This document shows positions 1 through 7,765 of a stretch of 64,000 bases of DNA, piece by piece; positions within the stretch are counted from its first letter, which is position 1, and the number at the start of each line of letters is the position of its first letter. The notes beneath the pieces were generated by a model, which worked only from the letters and a program-made list of their open reading frames with translations, had not been told where the DNA came from and did not search any database. The stretch comes from Lachnospiraceae bacterium (lineage in GTDB: Bacteria > Bacillota > Clostridia > Lachnospirales > Lachnospiraceae). Location of the stretch: positions 1 to 64,000 of the forward strand of contig JAIKXH010000040.1 of the NCBI GenBank assembly GCA_024684215.1, read 5' to 3'. The translations under genes and the position numbers were made by a program.

Positions 1-1247
1 TCCTTGGCCTTTTTGTACTCAGCCTGGATTGAAAGCATCTTTTCGTACTTCTTTATGAGGTCCTTGCGCTCTTTATCGGATAGCTTATCTTTTACAAGAT
101 ATTTTACAACGTCAGTGTATAGCTCTGCGTACGTCTCATCCGTAGCGCGCAGCTCCATCACCATTTCGTTATATTCTTTGACATCGGACTCCGCTTCCTT
201 TTCCTCATCGGATAGGGCTGCAATTCTATCTTCCTCAGCCTTTATGCGCTCGGCGATTTCCTTATTGTATTCGTCTAATTCTTCCTCGCATTTTTCAAGA
301 TTTGAGGCTTGAATATCCAAATCCTTATGGAGCTCTTCGTTATCTTTGTTAAGATTTTCGATGTCTGCATTTGCGCTTTCAAGCTCTGCGCTTAAAGAGT
401 CATTTTTATAGCCTAAAGTCTGGTACTCCTCCTCAAGAAGAAGATAATCGGCCTTCATTTCAGCTAACTTTTCATTATGGATTTTATTGGAATACCAATA
501 ATACCCAAAGCCTAGTCCAAGGCAAATCACCAGGAGCGCTCCAAGCACAATGGTGCTTACGGTCAAAATCTTAGTTTTTACGGACGATTTAGGAGCAGGC
601 TCTCGGTTCATTTTTTCTAAAACCTTTGAAATGTCTGCAGGTTTTTTAGCTTCATAAGGCTCTTTCTTTAAATCTCCGAAGCCGTAACCCGCATACAAAA
701 ATGTAGCGCCGGCAAAATTAGTCGCCTCTTTGTCCGTAGCGGTATCGCCCACGTATACGGTCTCACTGTCTATAAGTGAATTCGCCTCCATGAGCTTTTT
801 CATGGTCTCACCTTTGGTTAGCCCGGTATCTCCGAAGCAAAGGTGCCCTTTAATATAGCTTTCAATACCAAGCCTTTTCATCACCAGCTCGATATATCCC
901 TTTTGGCAATTGCTGACAATATAGAGATTGTAGTTTTCGGAAAGCTTTTTTATTTCATCTACGATACCCGGAAATGAGATATCTTTTGTATTGCTCTCCA
1001 AAAGCTCATGCTCATATTTGCAGCAAAGTTCCAAAAGCTCGGCTTTTTTTGCCTCGTCATTTAGGTCACTAAAAACATGGTCTGCAATGACATTCATTGG
1101 CAGACCAAATTCTTTTTTTAGCTTCTTTCCTGTAATTTTACATTTTGAATATCCGGTTTCATCTACCGCTTTTTGCCATCCGGCAGCCACTATCTCGGTA
1201 GAATTCCACAAAGTACCGTCTATATCAAATATAAGATTTTTTATCAT
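1..1247 (-). CDS. HAD phosphatase fused to membrane anchor and coiled coil (partial)
   Basis: The frame runs from an ATG at 1247 to the window edge without a stop, so at least 415 residues are seen and the C-terminus is missing. Residues 1-210 are a HAD hydrolase of the phosphoglycolate phosphatase type: motif I DIDGT at residues 8-12, a SNCQKG motif II region and a GDTATD motif IV. After a Pro/Lys-rich linker (about 213-225) comes one strong hydrophobic segment (about 226-246). The rest is a Glu/Lys-rich heptad-like region, so a coiled coil is likely. The ATG overlaps the asnA stop as ATGA, which suggests translational coupling. The phosphatase domain is clear; its substrate is not. Joining a soluble HAD enzyme to a membrane segment and coiled coil is unusual. 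A sequencing frameshift is not needed to explain it, because the frame is continuous. Confidence 0.85.
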   Translation of the reverse strand, partial: MIKNLIFDIDGTLWNSTEIVAAGWQKAVDETGYSKCKITGKKLKKEFGLPMNVIADHVFSDLNDEAKKAELLELCCKYEHELLESNTKDISFPGIVDEIKKLSENYNLYIVSNCQKGYIELVMKRLGIESYIKGHLCFGDTGLTKGETMKKLMEANSLIDSETVYVGDTATDKEATNFAGATFLYAGYGFGDLKKEPYEAKKPADISKVLEKMNREPAPKSSVKTKILTVSTIVLGALLVICLGLGFGYYWYSNKIHNEKLAEMKADYLLLEEEYQTLGYKNDSLSAELESANADIENLNKDNEELHKDLDIQASNLEKCEEELDEYNKEIAERIKAEEDRIAALSDEEKEAESDVKEYNEMVMELRATDETYAELYTDVVKYLVKDKLSDKERKDLIKKYEKMLSIQAEYKKAK

Positions 1248-2254
1248 AATAAATGCATTCCGTTCTTTTCACAGATATCGACCATTTCCTGGGGCCATAC
1301 AGATGCCTGTACCTCACAGATATGTGCCTTTTCAAGCAAGAACATGCAAAGTCTCGACTGTCCGATACCACCACCAATGGTTAAAGGAAGAGTTCCGTCA
1401 GCGATCATTTTATGATACTTATACTGCATCCTGTCCTCTGCGCCTGCGGCTTTGAGCTGGCTGGCAAGGGAAGCTGCATCAACTCTGATACCCATAGAAG
1501 AAATCTCCAAAGCATCATCGATTACATCATCCCAAAAGAGAATATCTCCGTTTAAATCCCAGTCATCATAGTCGGGAGCTCTGCCGTCATGAGGCTCGCC
1601 GGATTTGAGCATCTTACCGATCTGCATAAGGAATACGGTCTTGTGCTCCTTTGTGATAAGTCTCTCACGCTCTTTTGCACTCTTTCCGGGATACATATCC
1701 TCAAGCTCCTGGGTAGTGATAAAAAATACGTCCTCACATATAGCATTATTAAGCTCGGGATATCTCAAAGTAACCTGTCTTTTTGTAAAGCATATAGCTT
1801 TGACGATAGACTTAACGGTTTCCTTTAAAAACTCAGTATTTCTCTGTTCCTTTGTAATGACTTTTTCCCAATCCCACTGATCTACAAAGATTGAGTGAAC
1901 ATTGTCCATTTTGTCATCACGTCTGATGGCGTTCATATCTGTATAGATACCTTCGCCCTCTCTGTAACCGTAGCGGTAAAGTGCCATTCTCTTCCATTTT
2001 GCAAGAGACTGAACAACCTCGGCTTCTCCGCCCTCGGCAAGCATATCAAAGTTTACCTTTCTCTCAACGCCGTTTAAATCATCGTTGATACCGCTACCGG
2101 AGCGCACAATAAGAGGTGCGGTAACACGGTCCAGGGTGACTGCAAAAGAAAGGGTCTGCTGGAAAGTATCCTTTATGTATTTAATGGCATGCTGTGTTTC
2201 CCTAAGTGAGAGTACTGATTTGTATCCCTCGGGAATGTAGATATTTTCGGACAT
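1244..2254 (-). CDS. asnA: Aspartate-ammonia ligase (asparagine synthetase A)
   Basis: The 336-residue product matches AsnA in length and sequence, for example the N-terminal YIPEGYKS and SLRETQ, RSGSGINDDLNG, and a C-terminal GGGIGQSRLCMF ATP-binding motif typical of class II synthetase folds. AsnA makes asparagine from aspartate, ammonia and ATP, with AMP and PPi as products, in the cytoplasm. A GGAGGAA ribosome site lies just upstream of the ATG. The gene follows asnS by 24 bases and overlaps the next gene by 4 bases (ATGA), so the three probably form one operon. AsnA is a relative of the aspartyl/asparaginyl-tRNA synthetase catalytic core, so this is a gene pair from one fold family making and then using asparagine. 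Confidence 0.96.
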   Translation of the reverse strand: MSENIYIPEGYKSVLSLRETQHAIKYIKDTFQQTLSFAVTLDRVTAPLIVRSGSGINDDLNGVERKVNFDMLAEGGEAEVVQSLAKWKRMALYRYGYREGEGIYTDMNAIRRDDKMDNVHSIFVDQWDWEKVITKEQRNTEFLKETVKSIVKAICFTKRQVTLRYPELNNAICEDVFFITTQELEDMYPGKSAKERERLITKEHKTVFLMQIGKMLKSGEPHDGRAPDYDDWDLNGDILFWDDVIDDALEISSMGIRVDAASLASQLKAAGAEDRMQYKYHKMIADGTLPLTIGGGIGQSRLCMFLLEKAHICEVQASVWPQEMVDICEKNGMHLL

Positions 2255-2278
2255 TTTTTGTTCCTCCCGATGTATAAT

Positions 2279-3649
2279 TTATCTTATATTTCCGACTGTT
2301 CTGGGGAAGAGGATTACGTCTCTGATATTCTGAACGCCGGTAACATACATGATAAGTCTCTCAAATCCAAGGCCGAATCCGCCGTGAGGAACTGAACCGA
2401 ACTTTCTAAGATCGGTATAATCGGTGTAAAGGTCAAGGTTCATCTTTCTCTCGTTCATAGCAGCGATAAGCTTGTCGTAATTTGCCTCTCTCTCACTTCC
2501 GCCGATGATCTCACCTACTCCGGGAACAAGAAGGTCAACAGCCGCAACGGTCTTTCCGTCAGGATTCTGCTTCATATAGAAGGACTTGATCTCCTTGGGA
2601 TAATCGGTAACAAATACCGCACGCTTAAATACCTTCTCAGCGATATATCTCTCGTGCTCGGTCTGAAGATCCACTCCCCACTCTACGGGATATACAAACT
2701 TCTCACCGGACTCCTTTAAAAGCTTAATAGCTTCGGTGTAGGTAACGGTTGCGAAATCGTGTGAAATAAGGTCCTTGAGTCTGTCGATAAGTCCTTCCTC
2801 AAAGTGCTGGTCAAAAAACTCCATCTCCTTGGGGCATGTATCAAGTACCTTTCCTATTACGAATTTGAGCATTTCTTCTGCAAGCTCGATAACATCGGGG
2901 AGCTCAGCAAAAGCCACTTCGGGCTCAACATGCCAGAACTCTGCAAGATGCTTGGGAGTGTTTGAATTCTCAGCGCGGAATGAAGGGCCGAATGTATAAA
3001 TCTTGCCCATTGCCATAGCAGCCATCTCACCTTCGAGCTGTCCTGAAACGGAAAGTCCCGCTCTGCGTCCGAAGAAATCATTTGCGTAGTAATCGTCTTC
3101 GTTTTTGTATTCATTACTGTAACCGATGGTTGTAACCTGGAACATTTCTCCGGCACCCTCGCAGTCGCTGCCGGTGATAAGAGGAGTGTTTACATATACA
3201 AAGTTATGGCTCTGGAAAAACTCATGTAATGATGCAGCAAGTACCGAGCGTACTCTGAGAACCGCATTAAAGGTGTTTGTTCTGCCGCGAAGATGGGGCA
3301 TGGTACGTAAAAACTCAAGTGTATGACGCTTTTTCTGGAGAGGATAATCTGCGGGGCAAGCTCCGAGAACCTCTATCTCCTCTGCGTTTATCTCGGGAAC
3401 ACTGTTTCTGCCTTCCACAACAGTACCTAAAACCTTAAGTGATGTACCAAGCTTAAGTACATCATCTGGAAAGCTTTTTCCGCTTTCCTTGTCAAGAACG
3501 ATTTGCATGTGCTTAAGAGAAGTACCGTCATTAAGCTCAACGAAAGCAACGTTTTTGGAATCTCTTGATGTGCGGACCCATCCGCATACAGTTACTTTTT
3601 CGCCGTACTTAGGCATGTCAAATACTTCTTTAATGTCAGTGTGTTTCAT
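2279..3649 (-). CDS. asnS: Asparaginyl-tRNA synthetase
   Basis: The 456-residue product is a class IIb aminoacyl-tRNA synthetase that charges tRNA-Asn. The N-terminal OB-fold anticodon-binding domain (about 1-110) has VCGWVRTSRD. The catalytic core has motif 2 (PSFRAENSNTPKHLAEFWHVEPE) and a C-terminal motif 3 (GGFGLGFERLIMYV). The glutamate and histidine context of motif 2 fits AsnRS rather than AspRS. No T-box leader is visible in the 150 bases upstream, which hold no AGGGTGGNACCGCG-like element. The GGGAG ribosome site is 12 bases from the chosen ATG and closer to an ATG that opens only a three-codon frame, so start recognition may be unusual. The gene leads an asnS-asnA-HAD operon. Confidence 0.95.
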   Translation of the reverse strand: MKHTDIKEVFDMPKYGEKVTVCGWVRTSRDSKNVAFVELNDGTSLKHMQIVLDKESGKSFPDDVLKLGTSLKVLGTVVEGRNSVPEINAEEIEVLGACPADYPLQKKRHTLEFLRTMPHLRGRTNTFNAVLRVRSVLAASLHEFFQSHNFVYVNTPLITGSDCEGAGEMFQVTTIGYSNEYKNEDDYYANDFFGRRAGLSVSGQLEGEMAAMAMGKIYTFGPSFRAENSNTPKHLAEFWHVEPEVAFAELPDVIELAEEMLKFVIGKVLDTCPKEMEFFDQHFEEGLIDRLKDLISHDFATVTYTEAIKLLKESGEKFVYPVEWGVDLQTEHERYIAEKVFKRAVFVTDYPKEIKSFYMKQNPDGKTVAAVDLLVPGVGEIIGGSEREANYDKLIAAMNERKMNLDLYTDYTDLRKFGSVPHGGFGLGFERLIMYVTGVQNIRDVILFPRTVGNIR

Positions 3650-3800
3650 TTTTTCATATATCTCCCATATAAAATTTTCTTAGTTATCGATCAGTAAAAC
3701 TAATCGTTATATTACGTTATATTTATAAAAGCTTAGCGTAGTCTGATCGGATTTAGCATATTATTCCGATTATACCGATTAACGTTAAACGTTTTTGCCG

Positions 3801-5321
3801 CTACATGGTCGATTTAAGTTTATCGGCATCATTACTGAGTTCATCGACAATACCTGTAATCTCGTCAATAGTCCTTTGGTTATCCTCACTCGCTCCGTAA
3901 GTCTCATTGGAATGAGCGCTTACCTCTTCGGTAATGGCTGAAATCGTCTGAATGGAATCGATGATTTCCTTATTTGAATCGGCAAGGTGTTTTACGATCT
4001 TATTAAGTTCATCGGATTCATGGCGGATCTGGTCGATGTTTTGAGCGATATCTTCAAAGCTTCCGGCAGTTTTTTCAGCCGCAGCAGTCTGCTGCTTATT
4101 GCCCTCTAATAGTCCGTCAATGCTTGCTATCATTCCGTCAAGCTGACTGTTTATCCTGTCGATAAGTTCCGTGATATCGCCGGTAGCCTTCGTGGTCTGA
4201 CCTGCAAGATTTGAAATCTCGGAAGCAACAACCGCGAAGCCTCTTCCTGCCTCTCCCGCTCTGGCAGCCTCAATCGAAGCATTAAGCGCAAGAAGGCTTG
4301 TCTGAGATGCAACGCTTTTAATAAGATCGGTGATGGAGTTCATCTGCCCTGCAATCTCACTGAAGGATGAAAGCGCCTCGGCAACATCCTCTCCGGCCTT
4401 TTCAGACTCAGCAGTAAGTTTATTTAACGCATCAACCTGTTCGTCGCCCTCCTCGATGGCGTTCATGGTGCTCTCCATGCTGTCACCGATAACGACTGTT
4501 GCATTTTGAACCGAAGTAATATATTCCTGAATCTCCTCAGTCTTTACAAGCTGACGCTGTATAGCCTCGGCAGATTCATTGGTTCCGCTGTTAACCTCGC
4601 TCATTGAATCAAGAGTATGAACCATTGACTCCTTAAGCTCGGCAATCTTGTTATCTACGGTTATGATATTTTCTGTCATGCCCTTTGAAACGCCCAAAAC
4701 CTTTTCGACCATATCATTGGCTTTATCGGTCTCTATGGAAAGTCTCGCTGCACGTATTTCAGCAATCTTATTTGTATTTTTACTGAGCATGATAAAGAAT
4801 ATCGCACATACAAGCACAAGAAGCACCTGTATCTCATACGAAGTGATATCGGAAGCGCTGGTCCTGTGGTTTGCAATTATATTTATAAGTACAGAAATCA
4901 CATTTAGTATAAATGCGCCGATACCGATTATCATCGTAAATCTCATCTGATTAAAGAGAAGCAGGATGATAAACATGGGCATAACATAAACATATACGTG
5001 ATCGTTTGCCGCGGAAAACAGAACGAATGCATAAAGAGCCGTAAATCCTATTCCTATGGTCCTCATTATCGCATTTACCGCATCGGGATTTTTTTTGTAA
5101 AAGACAATGGCCAAAAAAACAGGTATGTAACAAATAATAATCGTAGCCATTATATAGGGAAAAGTCCTATTGTGCTTAAAAAACTCTACAAGATAAGCAA
5201 CCGCAATGATAGAAACCAAAATCGTCTGCTCTATAATAGCAACCTTATTTGATATCCTGGGAATTGAAAGTTTTGCAAGTCCTTTGTTAATCTCGTAAGT
5301 CTCATTATTTGTCTGAGCCAT
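3801..5321 (-). CDS. Methyl-accepting chemotaxis protein with six-TM sensor
   Basis: I chose the ATG at 5321, because a GAAAGGAG ribosome site lies just before it; an in-frame TTG at 5339 would place this site inside the gene. The product has 506 residues. About six hydrophobic segments lie between residues 25 and 195, with short loops and no large extracellular ligand domain. A long coiled-coil signalling region follows, with the highly conserved hairpin tip near residues 335-365 ([17 protein letters not shown], then GRGFAVVA). No clear HAMP domain is seen between the last membrane segment and the coiled coil. The protein should signal to CheA/CheW at the membrane. The stimulus is unknown; the sensor may read the membrane itself or a small lipophilic ligand. 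No other chemotaxis gene is nearby. Confidence 0.93.
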   Translation of the reverse strand: MAQTNNETYEINKGLAKLSIPRISNKVAIIEQTILVSIIAVAYLVEFFKHNRTFPYIMATIIICYIPVFLAIVFYKKNPDAVNAIMRTIGIGFTALYAFVLFSAANDHVYVYVMPMFIILLLFNQMRFTMIIGIGAFILNVISVLINIIANHRTSASDITSYEIQVLLVLVCAIFFIMLSKNTNKIAEIRAARLSIETDKANDMVEKVLGVSKGMTENIITVDNKIAELKESMVHTLDSMSEVNSGTNESAEAIQRQLVKTEEIQEYITSVQNATVVIGDSMESTMNAIEEGDEQVDALNKLTAESEKAGEDVAEALSSFSEIAGQMNSITDLIKSVASQTSLLALNASIEAARAGEAGRGFAVVASEISNLAGQTTKATGDITELIDRINSQLDGMIASIDGLLEGNKQQTAAAEKTAGSFEDIAQNIDQIRHESDELNKIVKHLADSNKEIIDSIQTISAITEEVSAHSNETYGASEDNQRTIDEITGIVDELSNDADKLKSTM

Positions 5322-5576
5322 ATAAAAAACTCCTTTCAAAAAAATATGAATTATTATAACACAATTTAGTCTATAAGTATATTATTTTCATATGTTTTGA
5401 GCCAAACAATTAAGACGTATTAAGCCGGTTATTTCATATGCTTGGGGTCGGCCATTTCCGACGTTTGGAAAAATCATTTTTCATAACTCTCAGTGAAAAC
5501 TCACTTACTTTGCTTACGGTCTTTTTTACCACAAAAAGATTGCGTTTTTTGTAAAAAATATATAAATTTTATAAAA
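5322..5576. other. Intergenic, no gene seen
   Basis: AT-rich stretch between the divergent chemoreceptor and SDR genes. I see no coding frame with a ribosome site and no tRNA or riboswitch core. It ends in the control region of the SDR gene, listed separately. Confidence 0.5.
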
Positions 5577-5590
5577 TGTAAGCGTTTACA
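5577..5590 (+). promoter_or_regulatory. cre-like operator (CcpA/LacI family)
   Basis: TGTAAGCGTTTACA is a 14-bp near-perfect palindrome that fits the catabolite-responsive element consensus (TGWAANCGNTNWCA). It ends one base before the -35 box of the SDR promoter. This placement would suit activation or repression by CcpA or a LacI-family regulator. Confidence 0.6.
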
Positions 5591-5591
5591 C

Positions 5592-5620
5592 TTGCAATAT
5601 TTTTCTTTAATTGATATAGT
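5592..5620 (+). promoter_or_regulatory. Sigma-A type promoter of the SDR gene
   Basis: TTGCAA (5592-5597), a 17-base spacer and TATAGT (5615-5620) form a near-consensus promoter. The start of transcription would lie near 5627, about 80 bases before the ATG at 5709. Confidence 0.7.
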
Positions 5621-5708
5621 GAGTTCATCAATCAGAAAAGATTAATCGAAAGCTTAAATAAAAGTTAGGTTAGTCTATTATCCAAAACCTATGAAGGAGG
5701 TTTCCACA

Positions 5709-6482
5709 ATGAAGAATTATTTTGATCTTTCCGGCCAGGTAGCCGTTGTAACCGGATGTTCCACAGGACTCGGTGTACAGATGGCTAAAGCCCTTGCCAG
5801 CCAGGGAGCAAACATTGTAGCACTCGCCCGTCGTCAGAATCTTATTGACGAGGTTGCTGCAGATATTGAAAAAACTTATGGTGTAAAAGCAATCGGTGTT
5901 GCTTGTGATATTACTGATACAGACAGAGTTAACGCTGCTGTTGATACTATCCTTGAGAAATTCGATCGCATCGACATCCTCATCAACAACGCCGGTACAG
6001 GCGGAGTTACTCCTGCAGAGGATGTTCCCGATGAAATGTTTAATAACGAGATGAACATCGACCTTTTCGGTACCTTCAAGATGGCAAGAGCTATCGCAAA
6101 GAAGGCTATGATTCCTGCTAAGTACGGCAGAGTTATCAACATTGCTTCTATGTACGGACTTGTTGGTAACAAGATTGCAGGTTCTGCTCCTTATCACGCT
6201 GCTAAAGGCGGTGTTGTAAACCTTACCAGAGCATTGGCTTCTGAGTGGGGAAGCAAGGGCATTACCGTAAACGCAATTTGCCCCGGTTACTTCTACACCC
6301 CTCTTACACAGGAAACTCTTGATTCTGATTTCTTCCAGCAGAATGCAAAGACCATGATTCCTTTGGAGCGTTACGGAAAAGAAGGCGAGCTTGATACAGC
6401 CGCTGTATTCCTTTCCTCTCCCGCCAGCTCATACGTTAACGGAGTTATTCTCCCTGTAGACGGCGGTTATACATGCATGTAA
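5709..6482 (+). CDS. SDR family oxidoreductase, gluconate 5-dehydrogenase-like
   Basis: The start is the ATG at 5709, preceded by AAGGAGG at 5695-5701; an upstream in-frame ATG at 5691 overlaps that site. The 257-residue product is a classical short-chain dehydrogenase. It has the NAD(P) glycine motif TGCSTGLG near the N-terminus, NNAG, a catalytic serine strand (INIASMYG), and YHAAK carrying the active Tyr and Lys. The C-terminus ends in PVDGGYTCM, normal for the family. The closest family in memory is gluconate 5-dehydrogenase / 2-deoxy-D-gluconate 3-dehydrogenase, so a sugar-acid substrate is likely but not proven. It is a single-gene unit with its own promoter, cre-like operator and terminator, which fits a carbon-source-controlled enzyme. 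Confidence 0.85.
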   Translation: MKNYFDLSGQVAVVTGCSTGLGVQMAKALASQGANIVALARRQNLIDEVAADIEKTYGVKAIGVACDITDTDRVNAAVDTILEKFDRIDILINNAGTGGVTPAEDVPDEMFNNEMNIDLFGTFKMARAIAKKAMIPAKYGRVINIASMYGLVGNKIAGSAPYHAAKGGVVNLTRALASEWGSKGITVNAICPGYFYTPLTQETLDSDFFQQNAKTMIPLERYGKEGELDTAAVFLSSPASSYVNGVILPVDGGYTCM

Positions 6483-6530
6483 ATCAATTTATTTGATTTT
6501 ATCCCTCCCCCCAAATATAGTGAAGATGAT

Positions 6531-6570
6531 GGCAAAAGCTGCTCAGGACTAGGTCCGGGCAGCTTTTGTC
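6531..6570 (+). terminator. Hairpin terminator after the SDR gene
   Basis: GGCAAAAGCTGC pairs with GCAGCTTTTGTC to form a long stem ending about 90 bases after the stop. The T-run is short and partly inside the stem, so it may work in both directions. Confidence 0.6.
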
Positions 6571-6676
6571 ATGTGTATATTATTTAACTTTTTGCATTAA
6601 ATCTAAGATTAACTTTTGTATTTAATCTAAGATGTGAAGCCTCACACGACTAAAGTCACGAGTGCGTGGCAACTAA

Positions 6677-7765
6677 TTATAAATCATTTGTGAGAACTAT
6701 CGTAACCGTCATAAGGTCATCGTTTTCGACATACATATACCCTTTATAGCCGTTATCGGGCTTTGCCGAAGACAAAACTTCCATAAACTTCATGGGATTT
6801 GATACGGATGATGTAAGCTTTTCATAAGCGACAATTGATGAGCATTTTAAATATATCGTATCGGAACTTTTTTCAATCATCCCCCGCAAAGCTTCATCCG
6901 AATACTCTCCAATCACCAGATCGTTTGCATAATGATAGTTCAGGCCTGTCGCATTCGAGTACACAACCGGATAATCGGTATCAAAAAAGTGATTCTTTTG
7001 AATCTCCGCGCTCGTAACTCCAAAATAATCATATCCGGTCTCAAACTCTTCACTGTCGTCCCAGGTCAGGTCAAAATAATAGCAGTCTCCGCCAACCACC
7101 ACACCGTTCCATTCATGCGGTCCACTCATATCACTGCTTTTGGCATCTCCGGAAAAAAGATAGTTTTCATAGGACAGCGTATTTAACAGATACGCAAAAG
7201 ATTTTGCATATCCTTCACACACGCATTTACCGTTAACTAAAGCACCATAAACATTGTGGCACGAAACCGAATCATCATCAAAATATTCTAATCTGTCACA
7301 TAAAGTATCATGAATATATAAAAGCTTTTCATAATCGCTCCCGCCCTCAGGCAATCCGTCTAATATTTCCTGCGCTGCGTTTTTTACCTCCTGCCTCTTA
7401 ACATCCACATCTTCGTATTCGTTGTAAAAGGTAAGAATGCTGTTTACTCCCACAACGGTCACGGTATAGTTGTTTGAAAGCCAGAAAATTTCAGGCGTAT
7501 CGTACACTTTTCTCGCTATATTCTCAGCCATTTCGGAGGTGGTAATTCCCAAATTAACGGTATTTTCTCCGCTCAAAAGAGCTGTACATGCTTTGACATA
7601 CAGCTCTTCCTCGGACATAGCCAGTTTTTCGGGTGCTGCGCTACCTTTAAATTTATCATAGATTGAGGGAGCAATCTCCATTCCCAAATACGCAACAATC
7701 AAAATAACCGCTATTACTATAAAGATTTTTAAGACATTAACGCCTCTTCCACGTCTTTTACTCAT
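6677..7765 (-). CDS. Membrane-anchored transglutaminase-like protein
   Basis: The 362-residue product has one N-terminal membrane segment (about residues 13-29) after a basic start, so the rest should be outside the cell. A transglutaminase-like papain-fold domain (about 130-250) carries the full triad: Cys183 in VCEGYAKSF, His217 in GPHEWNGV and Asp232 in FDLTWDD. Such domains act as proteases, amidases or cross-linking enzymes; which one applies here cannot be read from sequence. The ATG overlaps the stop of the upstream GH9 gene (ATGA), so the two are probably co-translated. That coupling to an apparently cytoplasmic glycosidase is odd, because this protein faces outward. There is no clear homologue name to give. 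Confidence 0.8.
   Translation of the reverse strand: MSKRRGRGVNVLKIFIVIAVILIVAYLGMEIAPSIYDKFKGSAAPEKLAMSEEELYVKACTALLSGENTVNLGITTSEMAENIARKVYDTPEIFWLSNNYTVTVVGVNSILTFYNEYEDVDVKRQEVKNAAQEILDGLPEGGSDYEKLLYIHDTLCDRLEYFDDDSVSCHNVYGALVNGKCVCEGYAKSFAYLLNTLSYENYLFSGDAKSSDMSGPHEWNGVVVGGDCYYFDLTWDDSEEFETGYDYFGVTSAEIQKNHFFDTDYPVVYSNATGLNYHYANDLVIGEYSDEALRGMIEKSSDTIYLKCSSIVAYEKLTSSVSNPMKFMEVLSSAKPDNGYKGYMYVENDDLMTVTIVLTNDL

Noticed and set aside
5670-6197. 175-residue minus-strand frame opposite the SDR gene
   Set aside because: It has no ribosome site and is antisense to a clear SDR enzyme.
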